Shown here piece by piece: positions 11,820 through 23,149 of a stretch of DNA of 64,000 nucleotides. Both the position numbers and the translations under genes were made by a program. The notes under the pieces were generated by a model. That model worked only from the letters and a program-made list of their open reading frames with translations. It was not told the origin of the DNA and did no database searches. Origin of the DNA: Acanthosepion esculentum (taxonomy: Eukaryota; Mollusca; Cephalopoda; Sepiida; Sepiidae); assembly GCA_964036315.1 (NCBI GenBank), contig OZ038487.1, positions 50,395,219 through 50,459,218 on the forward strand. Reading direction: 5' to 3'. Numbering within the stretch: position 1 is the first letter of the stretch; each line of letters begins with the position of its first letter.

Positions 11820-14800
11820 AACTCATACTCTCTCTCTCTCTCTCTCTCATTCCCTTTCACTGCTATCCTCTACTTTTGTTTATTCTCTCTTTCTATTTTC
11901 TCTTACTTTTCCTAGCATTTCTCAATTTCTATTTATTCTTTCCTTTCTCTCTGGTTCTTCCCTCACTGATCCTGTTGTTTTCTTTATTTCTGTTTGTCTC
12001 TCTTTTTAGCACTATTCTTGTCTATTTATATTTGTCTCTCTTTTTATCACTATTCTTGTCTATTACTATTTCTCACTCTCTTTTTATTGCTATTCTTGTC
12101 CTTTTCTATTTCTCTTTTTTTATCCCCATTCTTGGCTATTTCTCCTTCTCTCTCTTTTTATTGCTATTCTTGTCCTTTTCTATTTCTCTTTTTTTTTATC
12201 TCCATTCTTGGCTATTTCTCCTTCTCTCTCTTTTTATTGCTATTCTTGTCCTTTTCTATTTCTCTTTTTTTTATCTCCATTCTTGGCTATTTCTCCTTCT
12301 CTCTCTTTTTATTGCTATTCTTGTCCTTTTCTATTTCTCTTTTTTTTATCTCCATTCTTGGCTATTTCTCCTTCTCTCTCTTTTTATTGCTATTCTTGTC
12401 CTTTTCTATTTCTCTTTTTTTTTATCTCCATTCTTGGCTATTTCTCCTTCTCTCTCTTTTTATTGCTATTCTTGTCCTTTTCTATTTCTCTTTTTTTATC
12501 TCCATTCTTGGCTATTTCTCCTTCTCTCTCTTTTTATTGCTATTCTTGTCCTTTTCTATTTCTCTTTTTTTTATCTCCATTCTTGGCTATTTCTCCTTCT
12601 CTCTCTTTTTATTGCTATTCTTGTCCTTTTCTATTTCTCTTTTTTTTATCACCATTCTTGGCTATTTCTCCTTCTCTCTCTTTTTATTGCTATTCTTGTC
12701 CTTTTCTATTTCTCTTTTTTTTATCTCCATTCTTGGCTATTTCTCCTTCTCTCTCATTTTATTGCTATTCTTGTCCTTTTCTATTTCTCTTTTTTTTATC
12801 TCCATTCTTGGCTATTTCTCCTTCTCTCTCTTTTTATTGCTATTCTTGTCCTTTTCTATTTCTCTTTTTTTATCACCATTCTTGGCTATTTCTCCTTCTC
12901 TCTCTTTTTATTGCTATTCTTGTCCTTTTCTATTTCTCTTTTTTTATCTCCATTCTTGGCTATTTCTCCTTCTCTCTCTTTTTATTGCTATTCTTGTCCT
13001 TTTCTATTTCTCTTTTTTTATCTCCATTCTTGGCTATTTCTCCTTCTCTCTCTTTTTATTGCTATTCTTGTCCTTTTCTATTTCTCTTTTTTTTTATCTC
13101 CATTCTTGGCTATTTCTCCTTCTCTCTCTTTTTATTGCTATTCTTGTCCTTTTCTATTTCTCTTTTTTTTTATCTCCATTCTTGGCTATTTCTCCTTCTC
13201 TCTCTTTTTATTGCTATTCTTGTCCTTTTCTATTTCTCTTTTTTTTATCTCCATTCTTGGCTATTTCTCCTTCTCTCTCTTTTTATTGCTATTCTTGTCC
13301 TTTTCTATTTCTCTTTTTTTATCTCCATTCTTGGCTATTTCTCCTTCTCTCTCTTTTTATTGCTATTCTTGTCCTTTTCTATTTCTCTTTTTTTATCACC
13401 ATTCTTGGCTATTTCTCCTTCTCTCTCTTTTTATTGCTATTCTTGTCCTTTTCTATTTCTCTTTTTTTTTATCTCCATTCTTGGCTATTTCTCCTTCTCT
13501 CTCTTTTTATTGCTATTCTTGTCCTTTTCTATTTCTCTTTTTTTTATCTCCATTCTTGGCTATTTCTCCTTCTCTCTCTTTTTATTGCTATTCTTGTCCT
13601 TTTCTATTTCTCTTTTTTTATCTCCATTCTTGGCTATTTCTCCTTCTCTCTCTTTTTATTGCTATTCTTGTCCTTTTCTATTTCTCTTTTTTTATCTCCA
13701 TTCTTGGCTATTTCTCCTTCTCTCTCTTTTTATTGCTATTCTTGTCCTTTTCTATTTCTCTTTTTTTTTATCTCCATTCTTGGCTATTTCTCCTTCTCTC
13801 TCTTTTTATTGCTATTCTTGTCCTTTTCTATTTCTCTTTTTTTATCACCATTCTTGGCTATTTCTCCTTCTCTCTCTTTTTATTGCTATTCTTGTCCTTT
13901 TCTATTTCTCTTTTTTTATCTCCATTCTTGGCTATTTCTCCTTCTCTCTCTTTTTATTGCTATTCTTGTCCTTTTCTATTTCTCTTTTTTTATCTCCATT
14001 CTTGGCTATTTCTCCTTCTCTCTCTTTTTATTGCTATTCTTGTCCTTTTCTATTTCTCTTTTTTTTTATCTCCATTCTTGGCTATTTCTCCTTCTCTCTC
14101 TTTTTATTGCTATTCTTGTCCTTTTCTATTTCTCTTTTTTTTTATCTCCATTCTTGGCTATTTCTCCTTCTCTCTCTTTTTATTGCTATTCTTGTCCTTT
14201 TCTATTTCTCTTTTTTTTATCTCCATTCTTGGCTATTTCTCCTTCTCTCTCTTTTTATTGCTATTCTTGTCCTTTTCTATTTCTCTTTTTTTTATCACCA
14301 TTCTTGGCTATTTCTCCTTCTCTCTCTTTTTATTGCTATTCTTGTCCTTTTCTATTTCTCTTTTTTTTATCTCCATTCTTGGCTATTTCTCCTTCTCTCT
14401 CTTTTTATTGCTATTCTTGTCCTTTTCTATTTCTCTTTTTTTTATCTCCATTCTTGGCTATTTCTCCTTCTCTCTCTTTTTATTGCTATTCTTGTCCTTT
14501 TCTATTTCTCTTTTTTTTATCACCATTCTTGGCTATTTCTCCTTCTCTCTCTTTTTATTGCTATTCTTGTCCTTTTCTATTTCTCTTTTTTTTATCTCCA
14601 TTCTTGGCTATTTCTCCTTCTCTTTCTTTTTTGGCTATTCTTGTCCTTTTCTATTTCTCTTTTTTTATCACCATTCTTGGCTATTTCTCCTTCTCTCTCT
14701 TTTTATTGCTATTCTTGTCCTTTTCTATTTCTCTTTTTTTATCTCCATTCTTGGCTATTTCTCCTTCTCTTTCTTCTTATGGCTATTCTTGTCCTTTTCT

Positions 14801-16480
14801 ATTTCTCTTTTTTTTATCTCCATTCTTGGCTATTTCTCCTTCTCTCTCTTTTTATTGCTATTCCTGTCCTTTTCTATTTCTCTTTTTTTTATCTCCATTC
14901 TTGGCTATTTCTCCTTCTCTCTCTTTTTATTGCTATTCTTGTCCTTTTCTATTTCTCTTTTTTTTATCTCCATTCTTGGCTATTTCTCCTTCTCTCTCTT
15001 TTTATTGCTATTCTTGTCCTTTTCTATTTCTCTTTTTTTTTATCTCCATTCTTGGCTATTTCTCCTTCTCTCTCTTTTTATTGCTATTCTTGTCCTTTTC
15101 TATTTCTCTTTTTTTTATCTCCATTCTTGGCTATTTCTGCTTCTCTCTCTTTTTATTGCTATTCTTGTCCTTTTCTATTTCTCTTTTTTTTATCACCATT
15201 CTTGGCTATTTCTCCTTCTCTCTCTTTTTATTGCTATTCTTGTCCTTTTCTATTTCTCTTTTTTTTATCTCCATTCTTGGCTATTTCTCCTTCTCTCTCT
15301 TTTTATTGCTATTCTTGTCCTTTTCTATTTCTCTTTTTTTTATCTCCATTCTTGGCTATTTCTCCTTCTCTCTCTTTTTATTGCTATTCTTGTCCTTTTC
15401 TATTTCTCTTTTTTTTATCACCATTCTTGGCTATTTCTCCTTCTCTCTCTTTTTATTGCTATTCTTGTCCTTTTCTATTTCTCTTTTTTTTATCTCCATT
15501 CTTGGCTATTTCTCCTTCTCTTTCTTTTTTGGCTATTCTTGTCCTTTTCTATTTCTCTTTTTTTATCACCATTCTTGGCTATTTCTCCTTCTCTCTCTTT
15601 TTATTGCTATTCTTGTCCTTTTCTATTTCTCTTTTTTTATCTCCATTCTTGGCTATTTCTCCTTCTCTTTCTTCTTATGGCTATTCTTGTCCTTTTCTAT
15701 TTCTCTTTTTTTTATCTCCATTCTTGGCTATTTCTCCTTCTCTCTCTTTTTATTGCTATTCCTGTCCTTTTCTATTTCTCTTTTTTTTATCTCCATTCTT
15801 GGCTATTTCTCCTTCTCTCTCTTTTTATTGCTATTCCTGTCCTTTTCTATTTCTCTTTTTTTTATCACCATTCTTGGCTATTTCTCCTTCTCTCTCTTTT
15901 TATCGCTATTCTTGTCCATTTCTAGTTCTCTCTTTTTTCACTATTTCTGTCTATATTACTATTTCTTTCTTTTTATCACTATTCTTGTCTACATTTTTTT
16001 CTTAATTTTCTGTTTTTTCTTTATTTCTAGTTCTTCTTTATCTCTCTCTCTTTTTGACTTTTTCCTATTTTTGTCCCTTCTCTTCTCAGTTTCTTTTCTT
16101 ACTTTTCCTATTTTTTCTTTCTTTCTAGTTCTCTATTTCTCTCACTTTTTATCTCCCTTTCTCTTTTAATCTCTATTTCTTCTCTCTCCTCAGTCTCTTT
16201 TCTTACTTTTCTAGATTTATTTTTATTTCTATTTCTTCTCTATCTCTCTCTTTTTATCTTTTCTAGTTTTGTCTCTATTTCTTCTCTCTTCCCCTTCTCG
16301 GTTTCTTTTTTCACTTTTCTGTTTTCTCCTTATTTTATTCTTTTCTTTCTATTGCTTCATTCTTGTCTCTGTTTCTATTTATTCTCTCCCCATTCTACTT
16401 GTTTGCTCTCTTACTCTTTCCCTTTTCTTCTATTGCTATTTCTTCTCTTGCTCTCACTCCATGAGCAATCGAAATTTCAT
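11820..16480. repeat. Pyrimidine-rich 74-77-bp satellite array with degenerate flanks
   Basis: The core runs from about 12075 to 15930 with about 50 units. A unit reads TTTTTATTGCTATTCTTGTC, CTTTTCTATTTCTC, a run of 7-9 T, ATCTCCATTCTTGGC, then TATTTCTCCTTCTCTCTC. Each unit is a dimer of two related halves of about 37 bp sharing T-run-AT-CATTCTTG. The flanks (11820-12075, 15930-16480) carry older monomer-like versions such as TATCACTATTCTTGTCTA. All three + frames are open for about 4 kb (translations of 1265-1391 residues) because the unit has no TAA, TAG or TGA and the T-run length shifts the phase. These are not genes. Confidence 0.97.
14280..15840. repeat. 898-bp, 12-unit block duplication within the pyrimidine array
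   Basis: Rare variants recur exactly 898 bp apart: ATCACC at 14294/15192, 14519/15417 and 14667/15565; CTTTTTTGGCTATTC with GGCT at 14633/15531; TTCTTATGGCTATTC with GGCT at 14781/15679; and TTCCTGTCC at 14861/15759. A block of 12 units was duplicated in one event. A single-base change (GCTTC for CCTTC) at about 15137 lies just upstream of the second copy. Confidence 0.9.
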
Positions 16481-16849
16481 TAGTATCACATGACAATATG
16501 ATAAAATTCACTAAATTAGAACTTTCTATATCAATACGATTTTAATGGTGCCAGTGGTTAATGCAAGGATATTGAATATCTAAATTGTGATTCTTTGACA
16601 AATTCACAAAGGGTCAAAGCTCATCAAAGATCATTTTACTTGCAGAGTTTCAAAAGACAAATTTGCTAATTTACCCATGATCTATTCAAGTTTATAATAA
16701 ACAAAATTGATGTGGCTTTAAGTGCAACGAAAGATAGGAGGTTGTGGACAGCCATGTATAATTAGAAACATTCATGTGTAAATGTTTTTTTTTTAATGCT
16801 GAATATACAGATTAATAGTTTCTTCTTCTTCTTTAAAATGCCTTCAAGA

Positions 16850-16970
16850 CGTGGGTGATCAACCTCCGCCCCTCAATTTTCTTTCTTTTGTAGATCTAAG
16901 TAAATTCTGTCTTTATGCTATCTCTCCTGAACCCTGTTCTGCCAATCATTTACACAAAGAGATTAGACAC
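16850..16970 (-). mobile_element. RTE-like LINE fragment
   Basis: The + strand words GTGGGTGATCAACC, GTAAATTCTGTCTTTATGCTATCTCTCCTGAACCCTGTTCTGCCA match the reverse complement of the RTE C-terminal region (compare 21535-21650). It abuts a + oriented RTE-like remnant at about 16980, so the two halves are inverted relative to each other. Confidence 0.55.
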
Positions 16971-16974
16971 AATT

Positions 16975-18260
16975 AAAAACCTAATGTTAAGTATCAAGAA
17001 GCAGTTGAAATCTTGGGAGATAAAAAAGACAGAAAGAAGGTTTTGAGAATTTAGCACTCACAGGACACATTGAGGTATGAGAAGTGGAGGAAAGCTCCTA
17101 ATTACCTGCATGAAATATTTATGCAAATAAGATGGTGGAATAAGTATCCCTTGGTGACGAATGTGCCATAAAGTAGAAAGTATGTATGGTTTCTTCAAAA
17201 GTAGTTCTTATCATGCCTTACAAGATTGCAAACAATAATTGTAGAGTAGGTCACTGACAGCTTGCAATAGAACAGTTGTTCCTTATGCTTGGAAGTCATT
17301 GACCAACACATTGTGAATTACCATTCTGTCAATACTGGAAATCTTTCAAGAGGCAACATATTGAAGAGAGTTCAATTCCAAGCCAGGTTCCTTACACTTG
17401 AAAACTATCAAAAAAATGGTGCATTGATGAAGTTGCAACTCTATGGCTCTGTAACTTTTACTTTTATGATAAGGACTAACAATAATATCTCTGAGGTCAG
17501 TACAATGTTCCTTAGTTTTTGGTATTATGATGGCTACAGCAATGATGGTTTGCAGTCAACTGATTCACTGTACCATAATACTGACAACAATAACTATGAC
17601 TTAGTACATTCTAGAATAACCTACAGCTGTTTAGAATCAACCCTCAAAAAATTTACACTCTCCATCAATATAAGTTTAGTCTTTTTATGAATGGGTACTG
17701 AATATATTTTTACTTCATGTTTTTTAAATATTTCTTTTATAATTTTATATAAAGAGATTTACTGAAATATTCACTATTATTTACTATTGCAAAGATGAAA
17801 CCTCTATGTGGTATAACTCTAACATAACATAACAATGGCACATTGACCCTTCCAAGTACTTTTAAAATAAAAAATTTAGAATTCTATATCAATATATTTT
17901 AGGTAAATTTTCTCTTATATTTACTATTACAAAAGTTGAGATTTATATGTGGTATAATTTCAAGGTAAATACTTTCTGTACATATCAGTAAAGGATGTGG
18001 TAAAATGTATTTGTGGAATGTATGTTACTGACACATTGCAATGGAATTGTTGTTCTTGATGTTTGGAGATCATTTAACAACATTTTATGGATTATCCTTG
18101 GCTGTTTCTTTACCATTCTGCCAATCCTACTTGCCATACAGCTGGAAATCTTTCAAGAAAACTTGACTGAGGACAACCATTTACACAAGTTTGTTAAGTA
18201 GATTATGCACGGTTTTCCTTTGTGTCTCTTGCCTTTGATATATCCTGTGAGTGTAATGCA
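16975..18260 (+). repeat. About 1.2-kb dispersed repeat, copy 1
   Basis: Word-for-word similarity to 58520-59640: shared phrases include GTAGAAAGTATGTATGGTTT, TTACAAGATTGCAAACAATA and CATTGACCAACACATTGTGA. It starts with a decayed RTE-like segment. It has an internal direct repeat: a segment near 17248 (AGGTCACTGACAGCTTGCAA) recurs diverged near 18021. A 133-codon frame at 17289-17690 is open here, but the same region has a TAG in copy 2 and no motif is recognisable, so I do not call it a gene. A short minus RTE piece ends the block. Confidence 0.8.
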
Positions 18261-18261
18261 A

Positions 18262-19045
18262 AAGATAGACAAAATTTAATGTTTACTGCTTCATTTCAAA
18301 CACTGAAATTCCTAGTCTAATGGAAGTTTACATTTCACATGCATTTCAGGGACTATGTTTTGAATTAAGCTGTCAGTCAAGAATCTGCAAAGAAAAAATA
18401 TCTAAAATTTAATTCTTTGGAGAATCAGATTTCTGACATTTTAAATCTCTGTCGGTAGACTGTAAAATATGACACTTTAAGATTGGCTCAAACAAGTGTA
18501 AACTCACAAGGTGTTTTAAATCTCTCTCTCAAACACATTTCATCAGCAGTTCATATGGTTGTCAAGACAGGTAAAAAATATGCATATTGCATTTATATGT
18601 GTGTGTATATTTGCGTAAATTAATTTGAATTTTTCCTACTCTTAAATAAATTTGCTTTCAGTATTTTTGCTTCAGCATTCTAATCCTTTTACCTGATCTT
18701 GTAAATATATCAGATTCATTTTCATAACAATATATCTTTTTATTAATCCCTTACCAAGATTAGCAAAAATAAGATTTAAGACAAAGATTTACATTGGATT
18801 TATATGATTACTTTATATCTGTTAAACTGCACCTTGTTAATTTTTAAATAAGTAGTTTTAAAATATGTTTATGCAAATTTTATTCCTTTTGCCAATATGG
18901 AAAATGTGTTTTGAAATAAGTTATTCAAGAACTGAAGCTTTCAACAAATTTAGCTTTAATACTGAATTATTATGTTATTTGGGAAGACTCAGAGAACATG
19001 AATAGTTTAAATGGTATTTTCCACCTTACAATCCCTTCCTCAGAG
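18262..19045. other. AT-rich sequence, no gene recognised
   Basis: No open frame of note. A short GTGTGTGTAT stretch occurs near 18598. Nothing assignable to a repeat family. Confidence 0.5.
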
Positions 19046-19046
19046 A

Positions 19047-19765
19047 CCAGATGTTGTAAGCCTCTCACTGCTCTATAGCTATTTCCATAGAAAGTGCTCA
19101 GACGACCTACACTCCTTAGTTCCACCTGTTTTAACTATCACAGTTAAGATCAGAGGGTTACAGAGTAGTCCAAGGATATGAGGTGAAAGAGAAGTGAGTC
19201 CGGGAAATAAAAGAATCTATGTATTTAACTAGTAGGAGAAACAAAAACCAGAGGCCCTGAAATCAACAAGTACATAAAGGCAATCATTAAGGAAGAAAGT
19301 TCCATGAGAGTAGTAAGGAGATGGTTGGAACAGTAAAAAACAGGGAAAACTGACCTTACAGGTAGCAAGGGAAAGAACAACAGAAAAGGTGCAGGGACTT
19401 GAAATGACAGTTATTTCTAAAACAAAAGTGGATTTCTTAAATTTTAGACTTCATGGCAGGTGTAGTCGAATATCTTTTTCTTCTGTAAATAATGCCACCA
19501 GTTCTAACCTACATGGCTTAGACCCACCATTATATGCATATTGTAGCAAACCACCATCATTCCCTTCGTATCCACCTGGTGAGATGTAAGTTCTTCTCGA
19601 GCAGATTCTTCCCATGAACAGCTGCTTTCCCGTTCACTACAATCTTAACTGGTTCAAGTCTAGGACTAGCCATTATATTCCCCACATGTCCACATAAATG
19701 GTGCCTCTTCCTCAGTAACCCTCTACTTTGGATAGCTCTTGGGTCTTGTACAGGGTGATCATTAT
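19047..19765 (+). mobile_element. Second LINE subfamily, interrupted 3' fragment
   Basis: 19047-19150 encodes VVSLSLLYSYFHRKCSDDLHSL, the same tail segment as in 30.7 kb (minus) and 37.0 kb. 19470-19765 holds the following part, including the polar tail up to TCTTGTACAGGGTGATC. Between them are about 320 bp of unrelated A-rich sequence. Many frameshifts; a relic. Confidence 0.6.
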
Positions 19766-19984
19766 TGTAAAAAAGAAAATAATTTTTTTGTTTCCATAAT
19801 AAACATTACAGGTTCCTGAATATATTTCTTTTACACCTTTGTATGTGCCCTTTATTCAAGATTTACCTATATCTTTTCACATCATTATTACAGAGATTTT
19901 ACCGATATATAATAATAATTGTTGTTTTTGTGTTGGTAACTTTGCTTATAAGGTAATCAGAACATGAAGGATCTTTCCCGCTCG

Positions 19985-20310
19985 GTGCCTTCACTGCATG
20001 AATTTAAGTGTGCTTCTAGATTGACAATTAGGTCTCACAGTTTTACTGTCGAACTAGCGATATACAACTGTATGTTCTAATAGTATCTTTTCTTACACTT
20101 CTCACCTGTGGGAAACCTTTCCAATTTCTTGCTTCTCTGCCATCTACAATCTTCAAAAATCACCATCGTTTGTCTCCCAGTTACCTCTTCTTTTATTGCC
20201 TTTTTTCTCATTTCTCCTCACTCAAGATATCTCATTCTCGTTCACTCCCAGTAACCCCCCCTTATCTCCTTGCTTGGGGTTAAATGATTAAAAAAAAAAA
20301 AAAAAATACT
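19985..20310 (+). mobile_element. Jockey/CR1-like LINE 3' end with poly(A)
   Basis: Degraded C-terminal words (HEFKCASRL, then FCRTSHLWETFP) are followed by the 3' non-coding end CTTGCTTGGGGTTAAATGAT and a run of about 18 A at 20289. This gives the clearest 3' terminus of the family in the window. Confidence 0.75.
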
Positions 20311-20399
20311 TGTAAAATTTGCAAAGAACAAGTTTTCAAATGTGAAATTTCAGCATTATTCTAAATGTGAATTTTTAAGTATCTATGTTTCCCTGCATG

Positions 20400-20423
20400 T
20401 ATATATATATATATATATATGTG
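20400..20423. repeat. (TA)n microsatellite
   Basis: About 12 TA repeats followed by GTGTGT. Confidence 0.95.
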
Positions 20424-20751
20424 TGTTGATGGTTTGCAAAAGTATATATACCTATGTCGTTATATTTGTTTTTATGTAATCATTGCGTGTGTGTGTACAT
20501 AAATCAGAAAGGGGAAAAATGAAAAAAATTAAAAGGAAAAAAAATCATCTTAAAATTGGAAATAATATACTTGGAACTAATGATGAGAATAATCCAGCAG
20601 TCAATTTACATTTCTGTTGGATAAAAATAATAAGAATAATGATCTTAAAAGAAAACTGGTGAATCCTGCATTTAGCCAGTAAAATAGATACTAAAAGGAT
20701 ATATATACTTAGCACCAGAAAGAGACAATTGAAAATTCTAGCGTACATAAT

Positions 20752-21001
20752 TGTTCTATTCTTAAAGAGGTTACAAACAGACAAATGTGGTACGTGAGTT
20801 AAAGGAACAGCAACACAGGCATAGATGAAAGAAAGAGAGGTTTATTGTAAAAGAGAATACACTATTGAAAGACAGGGAATCAAGTAGCAAGCCAGTAATT
20901 CCCAAAGCAAGTCTTCCAGGTATATCCTGTGCACACTATATATACCTACTGATATAGTCAGTCCACAATGGGCGATAGGGAGAGTGGGACATTCCATTAC
21001 A
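20752..21001 (-). mobile_element. Solo LTR, 250 bp, with 5-bp target-site duplication
   Basis: Read on the minus strand it starts TGTAATGGAATGTCCC and ends AATAGAACA, a TG...CA pair. It is flanked by ATAAT at 20747-20751 and 21002-21006. It holds a TATATATAGTG box and an AATAAA signal about 80 bp before its 3' end. No internal region or second LTR is present, so it is a solo LTR. The start resembles the LTRs at 35.2 and 61.1 kb. Confidence 0.88.
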
Positions 21002-21130
21002 ATAATGAGAGAAGGCTTGGAAAATTTGACACTTACAGGACAGATCGAAGGCAATAGGTACAAAGGAAAGCAGCAAATGACCTACCTAACAAGCTTTTGT
21101 AAATGGTTGGCAGAACAGGTATTAGGATAG

Positions 21131-21348
21131 TGTTATAGTAAAAGACACCTGGTCTAGAGAATAGACTCTCCCACCTATTATAAGTAGGAGTCAGTAGGTA
21201 GTCGAGGGAAGAGTAAGTTATCAGCGACCACAACTTGATTACTCTGCGTAACACTTATTTACAAGTTCCTAACGTTTCTGTACGTTTACCCCATTTAGGA
21301 CGCATTTAGTCCGACTACACGTTCTATTGTGGGAATAACTCCACAACA
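21131..21348. mobile_element. Solo LTR, 218 bp, with 5-bp target-site duplication
   Basis: The + strand starts TGTTATAG and ends CCACAACA. GATAG flanks it on both sides (21126-21130 and 21349-21353). It lies inside the RTE fragment. I see no close similarity to the 250-bp LTR. Orientation is not certain; no clear AATAAA was found. Confidence 0.82.
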
Positions 21349-21519
21349 GATAGGTAGCAAAAAACAAACTTTACTTAGAGCTACAAAGTAAAGAAACTTC
21401 TGGAGAGTCATGACTGTCTATGTCCTGATAGGACACAGGCATATAGATGATGATGATCAGCTTATTTGAAGGAGAAAATGATGTAAGAGTTATTGGCTTG
21501 CAAAATGAAATTGGCATCA

Positions 21520-21750
21520 TCTTCTTCTATGTGCCATGTCCATTCAGGATGTAGGCGATCATGGCTCTCCCAAATTTCCTATGCTTGCAGCTCTTAATAA
21601 ATTTTGTCTTTTTGTTATTTCTCCTAAACCTTGTTCCACCATCTATGTACTCACACTCACTAAGTTATGTGTTGTTTTTCTCTGTCCTTCTTGCCTTCAA
21701 TCTGTCCTTTGAGTATTAGGCTATGTTCGACTTCTGGCCAATTCTGTTTC
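21520..21750 (-). mobile_element. RTE-like LINE fragment
   Basis: The + strand reads CATGGCTCTCCCAAATTTCC, TAATAAATTTTGTCTTTTTG, TTCTCCTAAACCTTGTTCCACCA: the reverse complement of the RTE C-terminal coding segment. Opposite in orientation to the copy just upstream. Confidence 0.65.
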
Positions 21751-22488
21751 ATTCACTTTTGTGCTAATAACAGTGGAAAAGACAAGAATCTACTTTCCTC
21801 CAACTATCGGTTGCAAGGTATACTGGGATTCCTTGCCTGGAGTGGCAAACAGTCTAAGTAAAGGAAATCAACATGAAGAGGAATGTGCTCCTTGAAGCTA
21901 TCATTGTCCTAGACACAGCACAACTACTATAGCTGCCATATATATATTGCTCCTATGACCTAATGACTCATGATGATCAGCCTATTTTGATTTATAAGCA
22001 TTTGGAACTCTTCAAAAGCAAGAGTTAAAAAGTTAACCATTTTGATTTTGAGATATTTTTTCTTGCTTAAATTGCTTAAGCTAATAGAGTGTTAGTTGAA
22101 AAATCTAATGAATGTTAATATCACAGAAGTTTTAATGTGATCAAATTTCAATTTTGTTCTTTTCCACAGCTAAAAATCTTGCTTGAAACAAATTTGCCAC
22201 ATGAAATGATTCTCTGAATGCTAATGTCAAGAAAAGTTTTGATATTTTTTGCTTAATTTTCTGCTATCTAATTTACATCAGTCAAATTTTTATTGAATGT
22301 AAGTAAATATTTACTTTTTTTTCCCTCTCTAATATGGGATCAAAAGAATTTTATTTGTGGAACTCACTATAAACCCAAACCAGAGAACTTTTTTTTTCTT
22401 TTTCTTCTTGAAAATGTAATTACAAGATTTTCTATTTATCAGGTTTATTTATGTGGATGCATTTGAATGCAATGTTTCATTACCTTCA

Positions 22489-22490
<2 letters not shown>
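21751..22490. other. No gene recognised
   Basis: AT-rich sequence with no assignable element or open frame of note. Confidence 0.45.

Positions 22491-22522
<32 letters not shown>
22491..22522. repeat. (AC)n microsatellite
   Basis: About 16 AC repeats. Confidence 0.95.
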
Positions 22523-22525
<3 letters not shown>

Positions 22526-22639
22526 TGTGCACAAATCTCTTTTACCATTTGGCATAGAGAGATGATTAAAACTATTTCAGTGTGTGTAGGTAGAAATTCG
22601 CATATAAGAATTCATTTAAAAATTCTATATATGGTGGAT

Positions 22640-23040
22640 TTTCCCGTCATATTCGACATATGAGGGTCAAGCAACTCAGTTCCTAGGAACTGACAGCCAA
22701 ACACCAGCACATGTGATTTGATAATAGTGGTGAATGCTTTGCGCAGAACCAACCACACTTTTTGAAGGGCTGAATACAGAGACCTGGTGCACTACATGCC
22801 ACAAGGTCCCCAAATGACCCTCCGCAGGTTTTGAATTCAGAGTTGTCCTTCTCCTAGACCAGTTGTCATTCAAGGCTATAGAAATCAGTCTGTCCTGTAA
22901 ATTACCCATAGCTAGAGGGAGAAGAAGAGGATTCATACCTTTTTCAAGAGTTTTAACACATAAGTGAACGTAATGGATTCGAACTTGGCTCTTTGAGCCC
23001 TTAGTCTCAGATGTTACCCACTACTCCAACATGCCTCCCT
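22640..23040 (-). mobile_element. tRNA-derived SINE, near full length (about 400 bp)
   Basis: On the minus strand the head reads GGGAGGCATGTTGGAGTAGT...AGCCAAGTTCGAATCC, with a good polymerase III B box (AGTTCGAATCC). The body includes GAATCCTCTTCTTCTCCCTC, GGTCTAGGAGAAGGACAACT and CCTTGTGGCA...GCACCAGGTC. The 3' end is CCTCATATGTCGAATATGAC. It matches 25939-26357 along its whole length. The head side abuts a (TA)n run at 23049. Confidence 0.9.
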
Positions 23041-23046
23041 AAAATT

Positions 23047-23048
<2 letters not shown>

Positions 23049-23095
<47 letters not shown>
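23049..23095. repeat. (AT)n microsatellite
   Basis: About 23 AT repeats at the head end of the minus-strand SINE. Confidence 0.97.
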
Positions 23096-23098
<3 letters not shown>

Positions 23099-23149
23099 AA
23101 AAATAATTTTTCAAAAATAAATGTAATAAATATGCCATAAAATTATAAA

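Larger units (their letters stand above)
20690..21445 (+). mobile_element. RTE-like LINE fragment carrying two solo LTRs
   Basis: The RTE C-terminal reading (RKRQLKILAY..IMREGLENLTLTGQIEG, then LAEQ and a tail ending near TGTCTATGTCCTGA) is interrupted twice. Removing 20752-21001 with one 5-bp duplicate restores CTAGCGTACATAATGAGAGA, in frame as LAYIMRE. Removing 21131-21348 restores the usual sequence between GAACAGG and GCAAAAA. The host element is therefore older than both LTRs. Confidence 0.85.

Noticed and set aside
11876..16169. Three overlapping reading frames of 1265-1391 residues
   Set aside because: All three frames are open at once in a stop-free pyrimidine tandem repeat; the proteins are frame-permuted translations of one 74-77-bp unit.
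17289..17690. 133-codon frame as a gene
   Set aside because: It lies in a dispersed repeat whose second copy has a stop in the same place, and no motif is visible.
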